Positions 6,863 to 12,656 of a DNA stretch of 25,620 bases are shown here, piece by piece. This DNA comes from a virus, in the IMG/VR virus record IMGVR_UViG_3300000116_000190, positions 1-25,620 of that record; one strand, 5' to 3'. The position numbers were made by a program, and so were the translations under genes. Positions within the stretch are counted from its first letter, which is position 1. Every line of letters begins with the position of its first letter. The notes below the pieces were generated by a model. It did no database searches. It saw nothing but the letters and a program-made list of their open reading frames with translations, and was not told the DNA's origin.

Positions 6863-7261
6863 ATGCCCGAAGAACCACTAACAGCACTTGAACAGGATCA
6901 GTTGGACACCGGCTGGTTCTTTTTCCTTGCCTTGCCGGAAGCTTACCCTGCCCTCTCTGGCTACGTTGACGAGTCGAGAGGTTATCCCATCGGCGGTGCT
7001 AAAGCCTCCACCCTGCGCGGTCTACCACCAGCCGAGGATCTCCAAGTGGCCAACGACGAAAGTGGTCGTCTAATGCTACGTCTTGAGACATGGAGAGTGA
7101 CCTCGGATGACCTTGCTGCCCTCCAGCCTTATATCGACCAAGGAGTTCTGTCCATCGTGACCAAGGAAGAATGGCTCGCGTTGGAACCCGAAGACGAAGA
7201 CCTGTTGCCTGACCTTGACGACCTTGATGACATGGAGGACCTTGAACCAATCACACCATAA
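6863..7261 (+). CDS. Hypothetical acidic protein upstream of portal, 132 aa
   Basis: No family is recognised. The N-terminal part looks globular (DTGWFFFLALPEAYPALSGY). The C-terminal 30 residues are a very acidic Asp/Glu/Leu run (DLDDLDDMEDLE), typical of disordered tails or DNA mimics. It begins one base after the adhesin gene's stop and its stop overlaps the portal start (TAATG), indicating translational coupling on both sides. It may assist the adhesin or the connector, but this is inference from position only. Confidence 0.65.
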   Translation: MPEEPLTALEQDQLDTGWFFFLALPEAYPALSGYVDESRGYPIGGAKASTLRGLPPAEDLQVANDESGRLMLRLETWRVTSDDLAALQPYIDQGVLSIVTKEEWLALEPEDEDLLPDLDDLDDMEDLEPITP

Positions 7262-8814
7262 TGATGACCGAAACCGCCCAACAAACATACACCCGCCTTG
7301 AGGGGGATCGTTATCAATACCTTGACCGCGCACGGGCTTGCTCAAAGCTGACCCTTCCATACGTCATGCCCGAGGAAGGCTTCGGTCCCCACAGTCGCCT
7401 TGATACTCCCTTTAGTGGTGTTGGTTCCCGTGGTGTTAACAATCTTTCATCGAAGCTGCTCTTAGCTTTACTTCCCCCTAATGCTCCCTTCTTTCGCCTC
7501 CAGGCTGACCAGCGTAAGCTAGCCGAAGAGGAGACCCCACCAGAACTCTTAAGTGAGATCGAATCCTCCCTGCAAGCCCTTGAAGGTTTGGTTATGGATG
7601 AGGTAAGCCTCGGAGCCTACCGGGTAACAATCCACGAAGCTCTCAAGCACTTGATCATTACCGGCAACGCACTCCTGTATCTACCGGACAGCGGAGGACT
7701 CCGTGTGTTCCACCTTGATAGGTTTGTTGTTGAAAGAGACCCGATGGGGAACCTCCTTAAGATCGCCACAAAGGAAACCCTTGCGTTCTCTACGCTTCCC
7801 GAAGAAGTCCAAGCGGCTCTTATCCAAGGAGACCCCAACCTCGACACCGCCGAAAGCAAGCTCGATCTCTACACCTCATGCTGCCTGATCAAAGGATCGT
7901 GGCACATACGCCAAGACGTTAATGGTGTTAACATTCCTGGTGCTGGGGGTAAGGTTCCCAAGGATCGCAATCCGTTCATCCCCCTAAGACTTTCGAGGAT
8001 TGACGGCGAGGCATACGGACGTGGGTTCGTTGAGGAATACCTCGGTGACATCCAGAGTCTTGAAGCGTTGACCCGAGCGATTGTCGAAGGATCAGCTGCT
8101 GCAGCCAAGGTGTTATTCCTTGTGAACCCCAACGGGACTACAAGGGCACGGACACTAGCTGAAAGCCCCAACGGTGCGATTGTCCAAGGCAATGCTGCTG
8201 ATGTTAACACTCTCCAGCTTGGTAAGTTCAACGACTTCCGCACGGCTCAAGTCACAGTAGAAGCCATCAAAGACCGTCTCGGTGGAGCTTTCCTTCTTAC
8301 ATCAGGTGTGGTGCGCCAGGCTGAACGTGTTACTGCCGAGGAGATCCGAATGCTTTCACAAGAGCTAGAGACTTCCCTTGGAGGAATGTATAGCCTCCTT
8401 GCCAGTGAGATGCAGTTACCCTTAGTAACACGAATCATGACGGTCATGCAAAAGAAGAAGACTCTTCCTAAGCTTCCTAAAGACCTCGTGAAGCCTGTGA
8501 TTGTTACAGGTGTAGAGGCTCTTGGTCGTGGTAACGATCTCTCTAAGCTTGATCTCTTCCTTGCTGGTGCTGCCCAAGTGGTTGGCCCACAGGCTATTGG
8601 ACAATTTGTTAATGTTGAAGACTACTTCAAAAGACGCGCTACGGCTCTCGGCATCAAGACTGAGGGACTCATCAAGAGTTCTGAACAGATGCAACAGGAG
8701 GCACAGATGGCGCAAATGCAAGCTCTCAGTGAGAAGCTCGGCCCCGCTGGCATTAAAGCCTTGAATGATCAGGCGTTAGCGGGTAACATGCCGGAGGTTG
8801 AACCACCTGAATAG
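7261..8814 (+). CDS. Portal / head-tail connector protein, T7 gp8-like, 517 aa
   Basis: This protein forms the ring at the capsid vertex through which DNA enters and leaves. The N-terminal region with YTRLEGDRYQYLDRARACSK, then PYVMPEEG and GSRGVNNLSSKLLLALLPPN, is characteristic of T7-type portals, as are VERVTAEEIR-like (AERVTAEEIRML) and the Gln/Met-rich C-terminal helix. Length is close to T7 gp8 (536 aa). The start may be ATG 7261 or the adjacent ATG 7264. Translation is coupled to the upstream gene through TAATG. It is followed 2 bases later by the scaffold gene, as in T7. Confidence 0.96.
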   Translation: MMTETAQQTYTRLEGDRYQYLDRARACSKLTLPYVMPEEGFGPHSRLDTPFSGVGSRGVNNLSSKLLLALLPPNAPFFRLQADQRKLAEEETPPELLSEIESSLQALEGLVMDEVSLGAYRVTIHEALKHLIITGNALLYLPDSGGLRVFHLDRFVVERDPMGNLLKIATKETLAFSTLPEEVQAALIQGDPNLDTAESKLDLYTSCCLIKGSWHIRQDVNGVNIPGAGGKVPKDRNPFIPLRLSRIDGEAYGRGFVEEYLGDIQSLEALTRAIVEGSAAAAKVLFLVNPNGTTRARTLAESPNGAIVQGNAADVNTLQLGKFNDFRTAQVTVEAIKDRLGGAFLLTSGVVRQAERVTAEEIRMLSQELETSLGGMYSLLASEMQLPLVTRIMTVMQKKKTLPKLPKDLVKPVIVTGVEALGRGNDLSKLDLFLAGAAQVVGPQAIGQFVNVEDYFKRRATALGIKTEGLIKSSEQMQQEAQMAQMQALSEKLGPAGIKALNDQALAGNMPEVEPPE

Positions 8815-8816
8815 TA

Positions 8817-9617
8817 ATGGAATCCGTAACATACAACGACCCGACCCCCGAGGAGAATATCTCTTTGGAACAGCAAGCCGCAATGCAAGAGGAAGCGCAA
8901 GAACAGCGTGCCCAACAGCAGCAGCAGCAGCCACAACAAACCCAGCAACCCGAGGAAACCCCAACGGAAACACCGGAACGCCCTGAGTGGCTCCCCGAGA
9001 AGTTCGATACCCCAGAGTCAATGGCTGAAGCCTACGGCCAACTGGAGCAACGCTTCCACGAAAAGAACAACAACAACAACGAACAGTCCGAAGACAACTC
9101 GACGGAATCTGGAGCTACACCCGCAATGGGTGAGGCTGTTTCAGCCGCTTCGGAGGAATTCTACGAGAATGGGATGTTATCCGACTCCGCTTACCAAAGT
9201 CTTGAAGAAGCTGGATTAAGCAGGGATGTTGTTGATACCTATGTCCAAGGTTTCGAGGCACTTCAAGCCCGGCAAGAAGAGTCACTCCAAGCGGAGATCG
9301 GAGGAAAAGACAACTATGACGCTATGTCCGACTGGGCATCCACCGCTCTCACTGACCAAGAACAAACGGTCTACAACAACACCGTAGAGAGTGGAGACAG
9401 GGACGCTGCTGCAATGGCTATCCGAGGTCTCTATGCTCGCTACGTTGCTGACGGAGGAGATCCAGTAGCTCTTGTCCAAGGAGGCACTTCTGGTAACGCA
9501 CTTGCCGTTCCCTTTGGCTCCAGCTACGAGATGACTCAATCTATGGCTGATCCTCGTTATGAGAACGACGAAGGCTACCGTAGAAGTGTTGAAGCTCGCA
9601 TTGCCGTAACCCCATAA
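8817..9617 (+). CDS. Capsid assembly scaffold protein, T7 gp9-like, 266 aa
   Basis: Scaffold proteins guide prohead assembly and leave before packaging. This one has the typical composition: Glu/Gln-rich, acidic and low-complexity at the N-terminus, including a run of about six Gln encoded by CAG/CAA repeats at 8916-8930. A short conserved RPEWLPEKFDTPESMAEAYGQLE segment, broken across residues 57-80, recurs in podophage scaffolds. The C-terminal half is helical and ends with DPRYENDEGYRRSVEARIA, another familiar scaffold ending. It lies between portal and capsid as in T7 (gp9 is 307 aa). Confidence 0.93.
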   Translation: MESVTYNDPTPEENISLEQQAAMQEEAQEQRAQQQQQQPQQTQQPEETPTETPERPEWLPEKFDTPESMAEAYGQLEQRFHEKNNNNNEQSEDNSTESGATPAMGEAVSAASEEFYENGMLSDSAYQSLEEAGLSRDVVDTYVQGFEALQARQEESLQAEIGGKDNYDAMSDWASTALTDQEQTVYNNTVESGDRDAAAMAIRGLYARYVADGGDPVALVQGGTSGNALAVPFGSSYEMTQSMADPRYENDEGYRRSVEARIAVTP

Positions 9618-9630
9618 CCCCCACAACAAC

Positions 9631-9816
9631 ATGTCTAACATCATCACCTACATCCTAGAGAACTCTACAGAACTCATCGGGATCGCTACCGCCATTGTAA
9701 CAGCCGCTAGTGCTATCGCTGCGTTGACTCCTACACCCCGAGATGACACTTGGGTTGGCAAGGCATACCGCATCGTTGATTGGCTTGCGCTGAACATCGG
9801 TCGAGCAAAGGACTAA
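9631..9816 (+). CDS. Small membrane protein, holin-like candidate, 61 aa
   Basis: One hydrophobic segment (about residues 14-33, IGIATAIVTAASAIAALTP) is followed by a charged tail containing TPRDDTWVGKAYRIVDWLAL. Short proteins with this layout are common in phages and often annotated as holin or lysis-associated. Its neighbour downstream is a membrane-anchored/lipoprotein pair, which favours a lysis role. A second holin-like peptide occurs at 24720, where T7 carries its holin, so the assignment is uncertain. The leader CCCCCACAACAAC contains no Shine-Dalgarno sequence. Confidence 0.6.
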   Translation: MSNIITYILENSTELIGIATAIVTAASAIAALTPTPRDDTWVGKAYRIVDWLALNIGRAKD

Positions 9817-9827
9817 CACTTATAGCC

Positions 9828-10160
9828 GTGAAGTTGTCTCTACTACTCATAAAACTACTTATATCATTCCCCAAAGTAGCAGAGGCACTTCGCGGTCTTT
9901 TAGACAGCTATGAAGAAGAGTTATATCGTCGTAGGCATAGCGACATGCGTGATGTTATTGATGACTGGATGCGCTCCGACTCTTCGTCCGACAAGGCTCC
10001 CCTACTTTTTAGAGAAGCTGGATCAACATCAATTCAGTCCCGAAGAGAAAAGAACATTGGGGGAGATGCTTCACTACATCAACGACCTAGAGAGCGATGC
10101 CCAGTAAACGAAAAGGATTGTCCCTTAGAAAAGAACACAAGTCCGAAAAAGGAGGACTGA
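9828..10160 (+). CDS. Short membrane-anchored protein, possible inner-membrane spanin-like, 110 aa
   Basis: The preferred start is GTG 9828, because earlier in-frame starts fall inside the preceding gene. The N-terminus is hydrophobic (LSLLLIKLLISF), then amphipathic and charged (LLDSYEEELYRRRHSDMRDVIDDW), and the remainder is Lys/Arg/Ser-rich and probably disordered. A lipoprotein gene lies in another frame inside it, the layout of Rz/Rz1 spanin pairs. Unlike classical Rz it lacks a long clear coiled coil, so the spanin label is a hypothesis. Similar short proteins with an RRRHS-like basic motif occur in other marine phages with unknown function. Confidence 0.5.
   Translation: MKLSLLLIKLLISFPKVAEALRGLLDSYEEELYRRRHSDMRDVIDDWMRSDSSSDKAPLLFREAGSTSIQSRREKNIGGDASLHQRPRERCPVNEKDCPLEKNTSPKKED
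9910..10107 (+). CDS. Embedded lipoprotein, o-spanin (Rz1)-like, 65 aa
   Basis: The N-terminus has Lys-Lys, a hydrophobic stretch (IVVGIATCVMLLM) and a lipobox-like MTGC ending at Cys21. This predicts a lipidated outer-membrane protein of about 45 residues. The mature start APTLRPTRLP is proline-containing, as in Rz1 proteins, and a short helical C-terminus (EEKRTLGEMLHYINDLE) follows. It lies wholly inside the 9828-10160 gene in another frame and overlaps the next gene by 11 bases. T7 encodes its spanins (gp18.5/18.7) after the tail genes, so this position next to the scaffold is displaced. The Met at lipobox position -3 is less usual. Confidence 0.65.
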   Translation: MKKSYIVVGIATCVMLLMTGCAPTLRPTRLPYFLEKLDQHQFSPEEKRTLGEMLHYINDLESDAQ

Positions 10161-10342
10161 CTGAGAAAGGGAGAAAATACTACAACCAGAAGACAGGTAG
10201 TAATCTTAAACGACCGCAACCAAAGGGAGGCCCAAGGAAGCGGTCTTTTTGTGCGCGGATGTCAGGCGTTAAAGGACCGATGAAGGACACTAAAGGTCGC
10301 CCCACCAGGAAAGCTCTGGCACTGAGAAGGTGGAAGTGCTGA
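10097..10342 (+). CDS. Basic protein of a marine-phage family (DUF6321-like), 81 aa
   Basis: The product is about one third Lys/Arg and carries blocks I recognise from a family frequent in marine phages: GGLTEKGRKYYNQKTGSNLK, then SFCARMSGVKGPM and the C-terminal RKALALRRWKC. The two cysteines and basic patches suggest nucleic-acid or metal binding, but no function is known. The start at 10097 lies in the last 11 bases of the lipoprotein gene. A terminator-like hairpin lies inside the coding sequence at 10212-10250. Confidence 0.75.
   Translation: MPSKRKGLSLRKEHKSEKGGLTEKGRKYYNQKTGSNLKRPQPKGGPRKRSFCARMSGVKGPMKDTKGRPTRKALALRRWKC
10212..10250 (+). terminator. Intragenic terminator-like hairpin with U-tract
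   Basis: GACCGC (10212-10217) pairs perfectly with GCGGTC (10240-10245), which is followed at once by TTTTT. The loop can fold further through GGG/CCC around 10225-10233. The structure lies in the middle of the 81-residue basic-protein gene. It could reduce transcription into downstream genes before the capsid gene, or be a by-product of codon choice. No test is possible from this sequence alone. Confidence 0.5.
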
Positions 10343-10373
10343 TAATTTTTAACAATAACAACAACAACACCCC

Positions 10374-10484
10374 ATGCCCAAAGTAGGAAAGAAGAAATAC
10401 CCATATACCGCCGAAGGAAAGCAAGCCGCAAAGAAGGCAGCTAAACGCTCTGGATTGAAGCTTAAGAAGACCAAGGGTGGTTGA
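10374..10484 (+). CDS. Lysine-rich small protein, 36 aa
   Basis: The 36-residue product begins MPKVGKKKYPYTAEGKQAAK and ends KKTKGG. The K(K/F)xPYTxxGK opening is familiar from short marine-phage proteins of unknown function. It shares a loose pattern with the preceding basic protein (T-x-x-G-K/R, then G-x-L-K and K-G-G), so the two may share a motif. Strong positive charge suggests binding to DNA, RNA or an acidic partner such as the scaffold. The leader is TTTTTAACAATAACAACAACAACACCCC with no Shine-Dalgarno sequence. Confidence 0.65.
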   Translation: MPKVGKKKYPYTAEGKQAAKKAAKRSGLKLKKTKGG

Positions 10485-10515
10485 AAGTAATGTTGTTATT
10501 TAATTCAAGTTTTGA

Positions 10516-10818
10516 ATGTCTGTGATCACTGAAAGCGAAATCCCTGCTCCTCCCTTAACGTGTGGAGAGTTCTGGTGTGAAACGGAAGAAGCATCAACAG
10601 GGGATATCGTTCAAATAGATTTTTTAGACCACGCGCAAGACAGCGAGGATGGTCCAATTTCATGCACCGTCTATGGTTGTGTTATCGACCAAGGCGATCA
10701 TTACATCACAGTCGCTTCGTGGCAAACCCACATAGATGACTTTGAAGATACAACTTTCACCATTGTTACAAGCTGCATTACTAGCTTGGTGGTGTTAAAA
10801 CAACAACCGTCATCATAA
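10516..10818 (+). CDS. Hypothetical protein, 100 aa
   Basis: I do not recognise this protein. It is acidic, beta-rich in appearance and has six cysteines (CGEFWC, then SCTVYGC, then a further Cys near TSCITS), which is unusual for a cytoplasmic phage protein and could reflect metal binding. No signal peptide or membrane segment is evident. It is preceded by a 31-base A/T-rich gap and followed by a 130-base untranslated region ahead of the capsid gene. Confidence 0.55.
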   Translation: MSVITESEIPAPPLTCGEFWCETEEASTGDIVQIDFLDHAQDSEDGPISCTVYGCVIDQGDHYITVASWQTHIDDFEDTTFTIVTSCITSLVVLKQQPSS

Positions 10819-10948
10819 CGATAGACTCCGTAACGAGGCCGAAGATGAGACCCACCGAGGTGGACAATCAATAACTCTGAACCCGACCACTGGATACATC
10901 TGATTGAGGACACCCTTAAACCAAAAACAAAAATAGAAACCATATATT
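10819..10948 (+). promoter_or_regulatory. Capsid gene leader with possible RNA structure
   Basis: This 130-base stretch is the largest gene-free interval in the window. It holds CCACC-GA-GGTGG (inverted repeat near 10851-10862) and, further on, CAATCA and TGATTG that can pair across about 30 bases. The final 30 bases are A-rich and unstructured up to the capsid ATG, without a Shine-Dalgarno sequence. T7 places its strongest promoter and an RNase III site just before the capsid gene, so a promoter or processed leader here is a reasonable expectation, but no consensus is visible. Confidence 0.4.
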
Positions 10949-11962
10949 ATGGCTAACGGAAATACCACTGCGTCCCGCTTGGGACAAATCAACGCTTCCG
11001 GCGATGTCGATGCGTTGTTCTTGAAGGTGTTCTCAGGAGAAATCCTGACCACCTTTGAAGAGATGAATGTTATGAAGGGTCTTCACACGATCCGCACCAT
11101 CTCTAACGGAAAGTCTGCTCAGTTCCCTGTAACTGGAATTGCGACTGCTAAATACCACACGGCTGGAGAAAACATTGCTGACGCTGGAAACAGCTATCTC
11201 AGTTCTGTTAAGCACGCTGAGAAGGTCATCACGATTGATGATGTTCTGCTTGCTTCCACCTTCATCTCTAACATTGATGAGCTTAAGAACCATTACGATG
11301 TCCGTAGCATTTACGCTAAGGAACTCGGTAAGGCTCTTGCCAAGCGTTTCGATGTTGCGACCATGAAGACTCTCGTTGCTGCTGCTCGTTCTGCTACCAC
11401 TATTAGTGGAGGCAAAGCTGGCATCGCTATCGACGGAGGTGAGGCTGCTGACTTCAGTGCTGCTGTCATCCAGGAGAAGCTCTTTGAAGCGGCTCAGAAG
11501 TTGGATGAGAACGACATCCCGAACGATGGACAGCGTTACGCTATCTTGAAGCCAGGCGATTACTACAAGCTTCTCCAATCTGGCGAAGATGTAATCAACC
11601 GTGACTTCGGTGGTCGTGGTGACGTTGCTACTGGATCGCTTCCAATGGTTGCTGGTCTTCGCATCTTCAAGTCCAATCACCTCTCTGACGTTGCTGTTGC
11701 CGAGGCTTCACAGGACCAAGATGACGATAGCGCCAACAACGATGTCTTCGGAGGCAGCGGAACCGGATACAACGGTGACCTCTCCAAGACCTTCATCATT
11801 GGTGGACACCCGTCTGCTGTCGGAACTGTCAAGCTTCTTGACCTTGCGACCGAGAGTGATTACAAGCTTGAGCTTCAAGGAACCCTGTTCGTTGCTAAGT
11901 ATGCAATGGGCCACGGTGTTCTTCGTCCCGAAGCTGCGTTTGAAATCAAGGACGCTGACTAA
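10949..11962 (+). CDS. Major capsid protein, T7 gp10-like, 337 aa
   Basis: This HK97-fold shell protein forms the icosahedral head. The N-terminal region with SGDVDALFLKVFSGEILTTF, then TISNGKSAQFPVTG, and later LAKRFDVATMKTL, DGQRYAILKPGDYYKLLQ and the C-terminal GHGVLRPEAAFEI is diagnostic of T7-type capsids. Length agrees with T7 gp10A (345 aa). Codon use shows a strong preference for GCT, GTT and CGT, as expected for the most highly expressed gene. A terminator follows 18 bases after the stop. I see no slippery site for a gp10B-like extension. Confidence 0.97.
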   Translation: MANGNTTASRLGQINASGDVDALFLKVFSGEILTTFEEMNVMKGLHTIRTISNGKSAQFPVTGIATAKYHTAGENIADAGNSYLSSVKHAEKVITIDDVLLASTFISNIDELKNHYDVRSIYAKELGKALAKRFDVATMKTLVAAARSATTISGGKAGIAIDGGEAADFSAAVIQEKLFEAAQKLDENDIPNDGQRYAILKPGDYYKLLQSGEDVINRDFGGRGDVATGSLPMVAGLRIFKSNHLSDVAVAEASQDQDDDSANNDVFGGSGTGYNGDLSKTFIIGGHPSAVGTVKLLDLATESDYKLELQGTLFVAKYAMGHGVLRPEAAFEIKDAD

Positions 11963-11979
11963 TACCACACCAAGGTTTT

Positions 11980-12036
11980 CATCCCTGTCCCCTTCGGGGG
12001 ATGGGGGTGTTGCCTTCCCTTTACTTTTTCTTTTAT
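11980..12036 (+). terminator. Rho-independent terminator after capsid gene (Tphi-like), UUCG loop
   Basis: A 13-base-pair stem from 11980-11992 to 11997-12009, including three G-T wobbles, is closed by C-G around the very stable TTCG tetraloop (11993-11996). A T-rich stretch follows to about 12036 (TTGCCTTCCC then TTTACTTTTTCTTTTAT). The position directly behind the major capsid gene matches the T7 Tphi terminator, which lowers expression of tail genes relative to capsid. The T-tract is offset by about ten bases from the stem, so termination may be partial. Confidence 0.85.
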
Positions 12037-12049
12037 AATAACAACAACT

Positions 12050-12646
12050 ATGGCTACCCTGACTTCTGAACTTAATGCGGTTAACACCATGCTGGGATAC
12101 ATCGCGGAATCTCCTGTTAACTCCATCGCGGATACAACCGCCCTGCCACCGTCAGCGGCACTAGCTAAAGGTATTCTTGATGAGGTCTCTCGTGAGGTTC
12201 AACAAGAAGGGTGGCATTTCAATACAGCTAAAGACTACACGCTTGAGGCTAACTCATCCAACGAGATTGTGTTACCTGATAACGTCCTTCAAGTAGATGC
12301 TGTAGACAACACACACGATGTGGTCCAACGAGGAAACAAACTGTTCAACCGTAAGGACTACACAACGACTTTCACCATTGATGAGATCAAGGTAGATGTT
12401 ACCTTCCTTCTCGACTTCACAGAGCTTCCCGAACAGGCTCGACGTTACATCACACTCAAAGCATCCCGGATGTTCTCCAACAGGCTTGTTGGTTCGCGTG
12501 AGATTGAAGCACTTATCTATCGGGACGAGATCATGGCTAAAGCAGCTATGGAAGAAGCCGAAGGAACCAACTCAGACCGAACCATCTTTGACAACTACGA
12601 CACCGCAAGTCGCATTGGGATCAACCGGAGAACTGACCTTGCGTAA
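12050..12646 (+). CDS. Tail tubular protein A, T7 gp11-like, 198 aa
   Basis: This adaptor ring joins the portal to the nozzle of the short tail. Recognisable family features are the N-terminal LNAVNTMLGYIAESPVNSI, VSREVQQEGWHFNT, the central LPDNVLQVDA, and RYITLKASRMF. Length is almost the same as T7 gp11 (196 aa). It is the first gene after the capsid terminator, with leader TAATAACAACAACT and no Shine-Dalgarno sequence. It precedes gp12 by 10 bases. Confidence 0.95.
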   Translation: MATLTSELNAVNTMLGYIAESPVNSIADTTALPPSAALAKGILDEVSREVQQEGWHFNTAKDYTLEANSSNEIVLPDNVLQVDAVDNTHDVVQRGNKLFNRKDYTTTFTIDEIKVDVTFLLDFTELPEQARRYITLKASRMFSNRLVGSREIEALIYRDEIMAKAAMEEAEGTNSDRTIFDNYDTASRIGINRRTDLA

Positions 12647-12656
12647 TCATTAAAAC

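Noticed and set aside
8916-8930. CAG repeat as a possible regulatory microsatellite
   Set aside because: It encodes the Gln run typical of scaffold proteins, and low complexity there is common in this family.
9780-9827. Upstream extension of the 9828 gene
   Set aside because: It would overlap the holin-like gene by 37 bases and add a non-hydrophobic N-terminus; the GTG at 9828 begins directly before the hydrophobic segment.
10819-10948. Hammerhead ribozyme upstream of the capsid
   Set aside because: CTGATTGAG and a later GAAAC recall the core, but the core has an extra base and no stem II joins them.
11033-11680. 215-codon minus-strand open frame inside the capsid gene
   Set aside because: It is a shadow of the strongly biased capsid codon use; composition is Ser/Val-rich nonsense and the + strand capsid is unambiguous.
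11940-11980. Programmed frameshift producing a gp10B-like capsid variant
   Set aside because: No slippery heptamer was found at the capsid end and the extended frame leads straight into the terminator.
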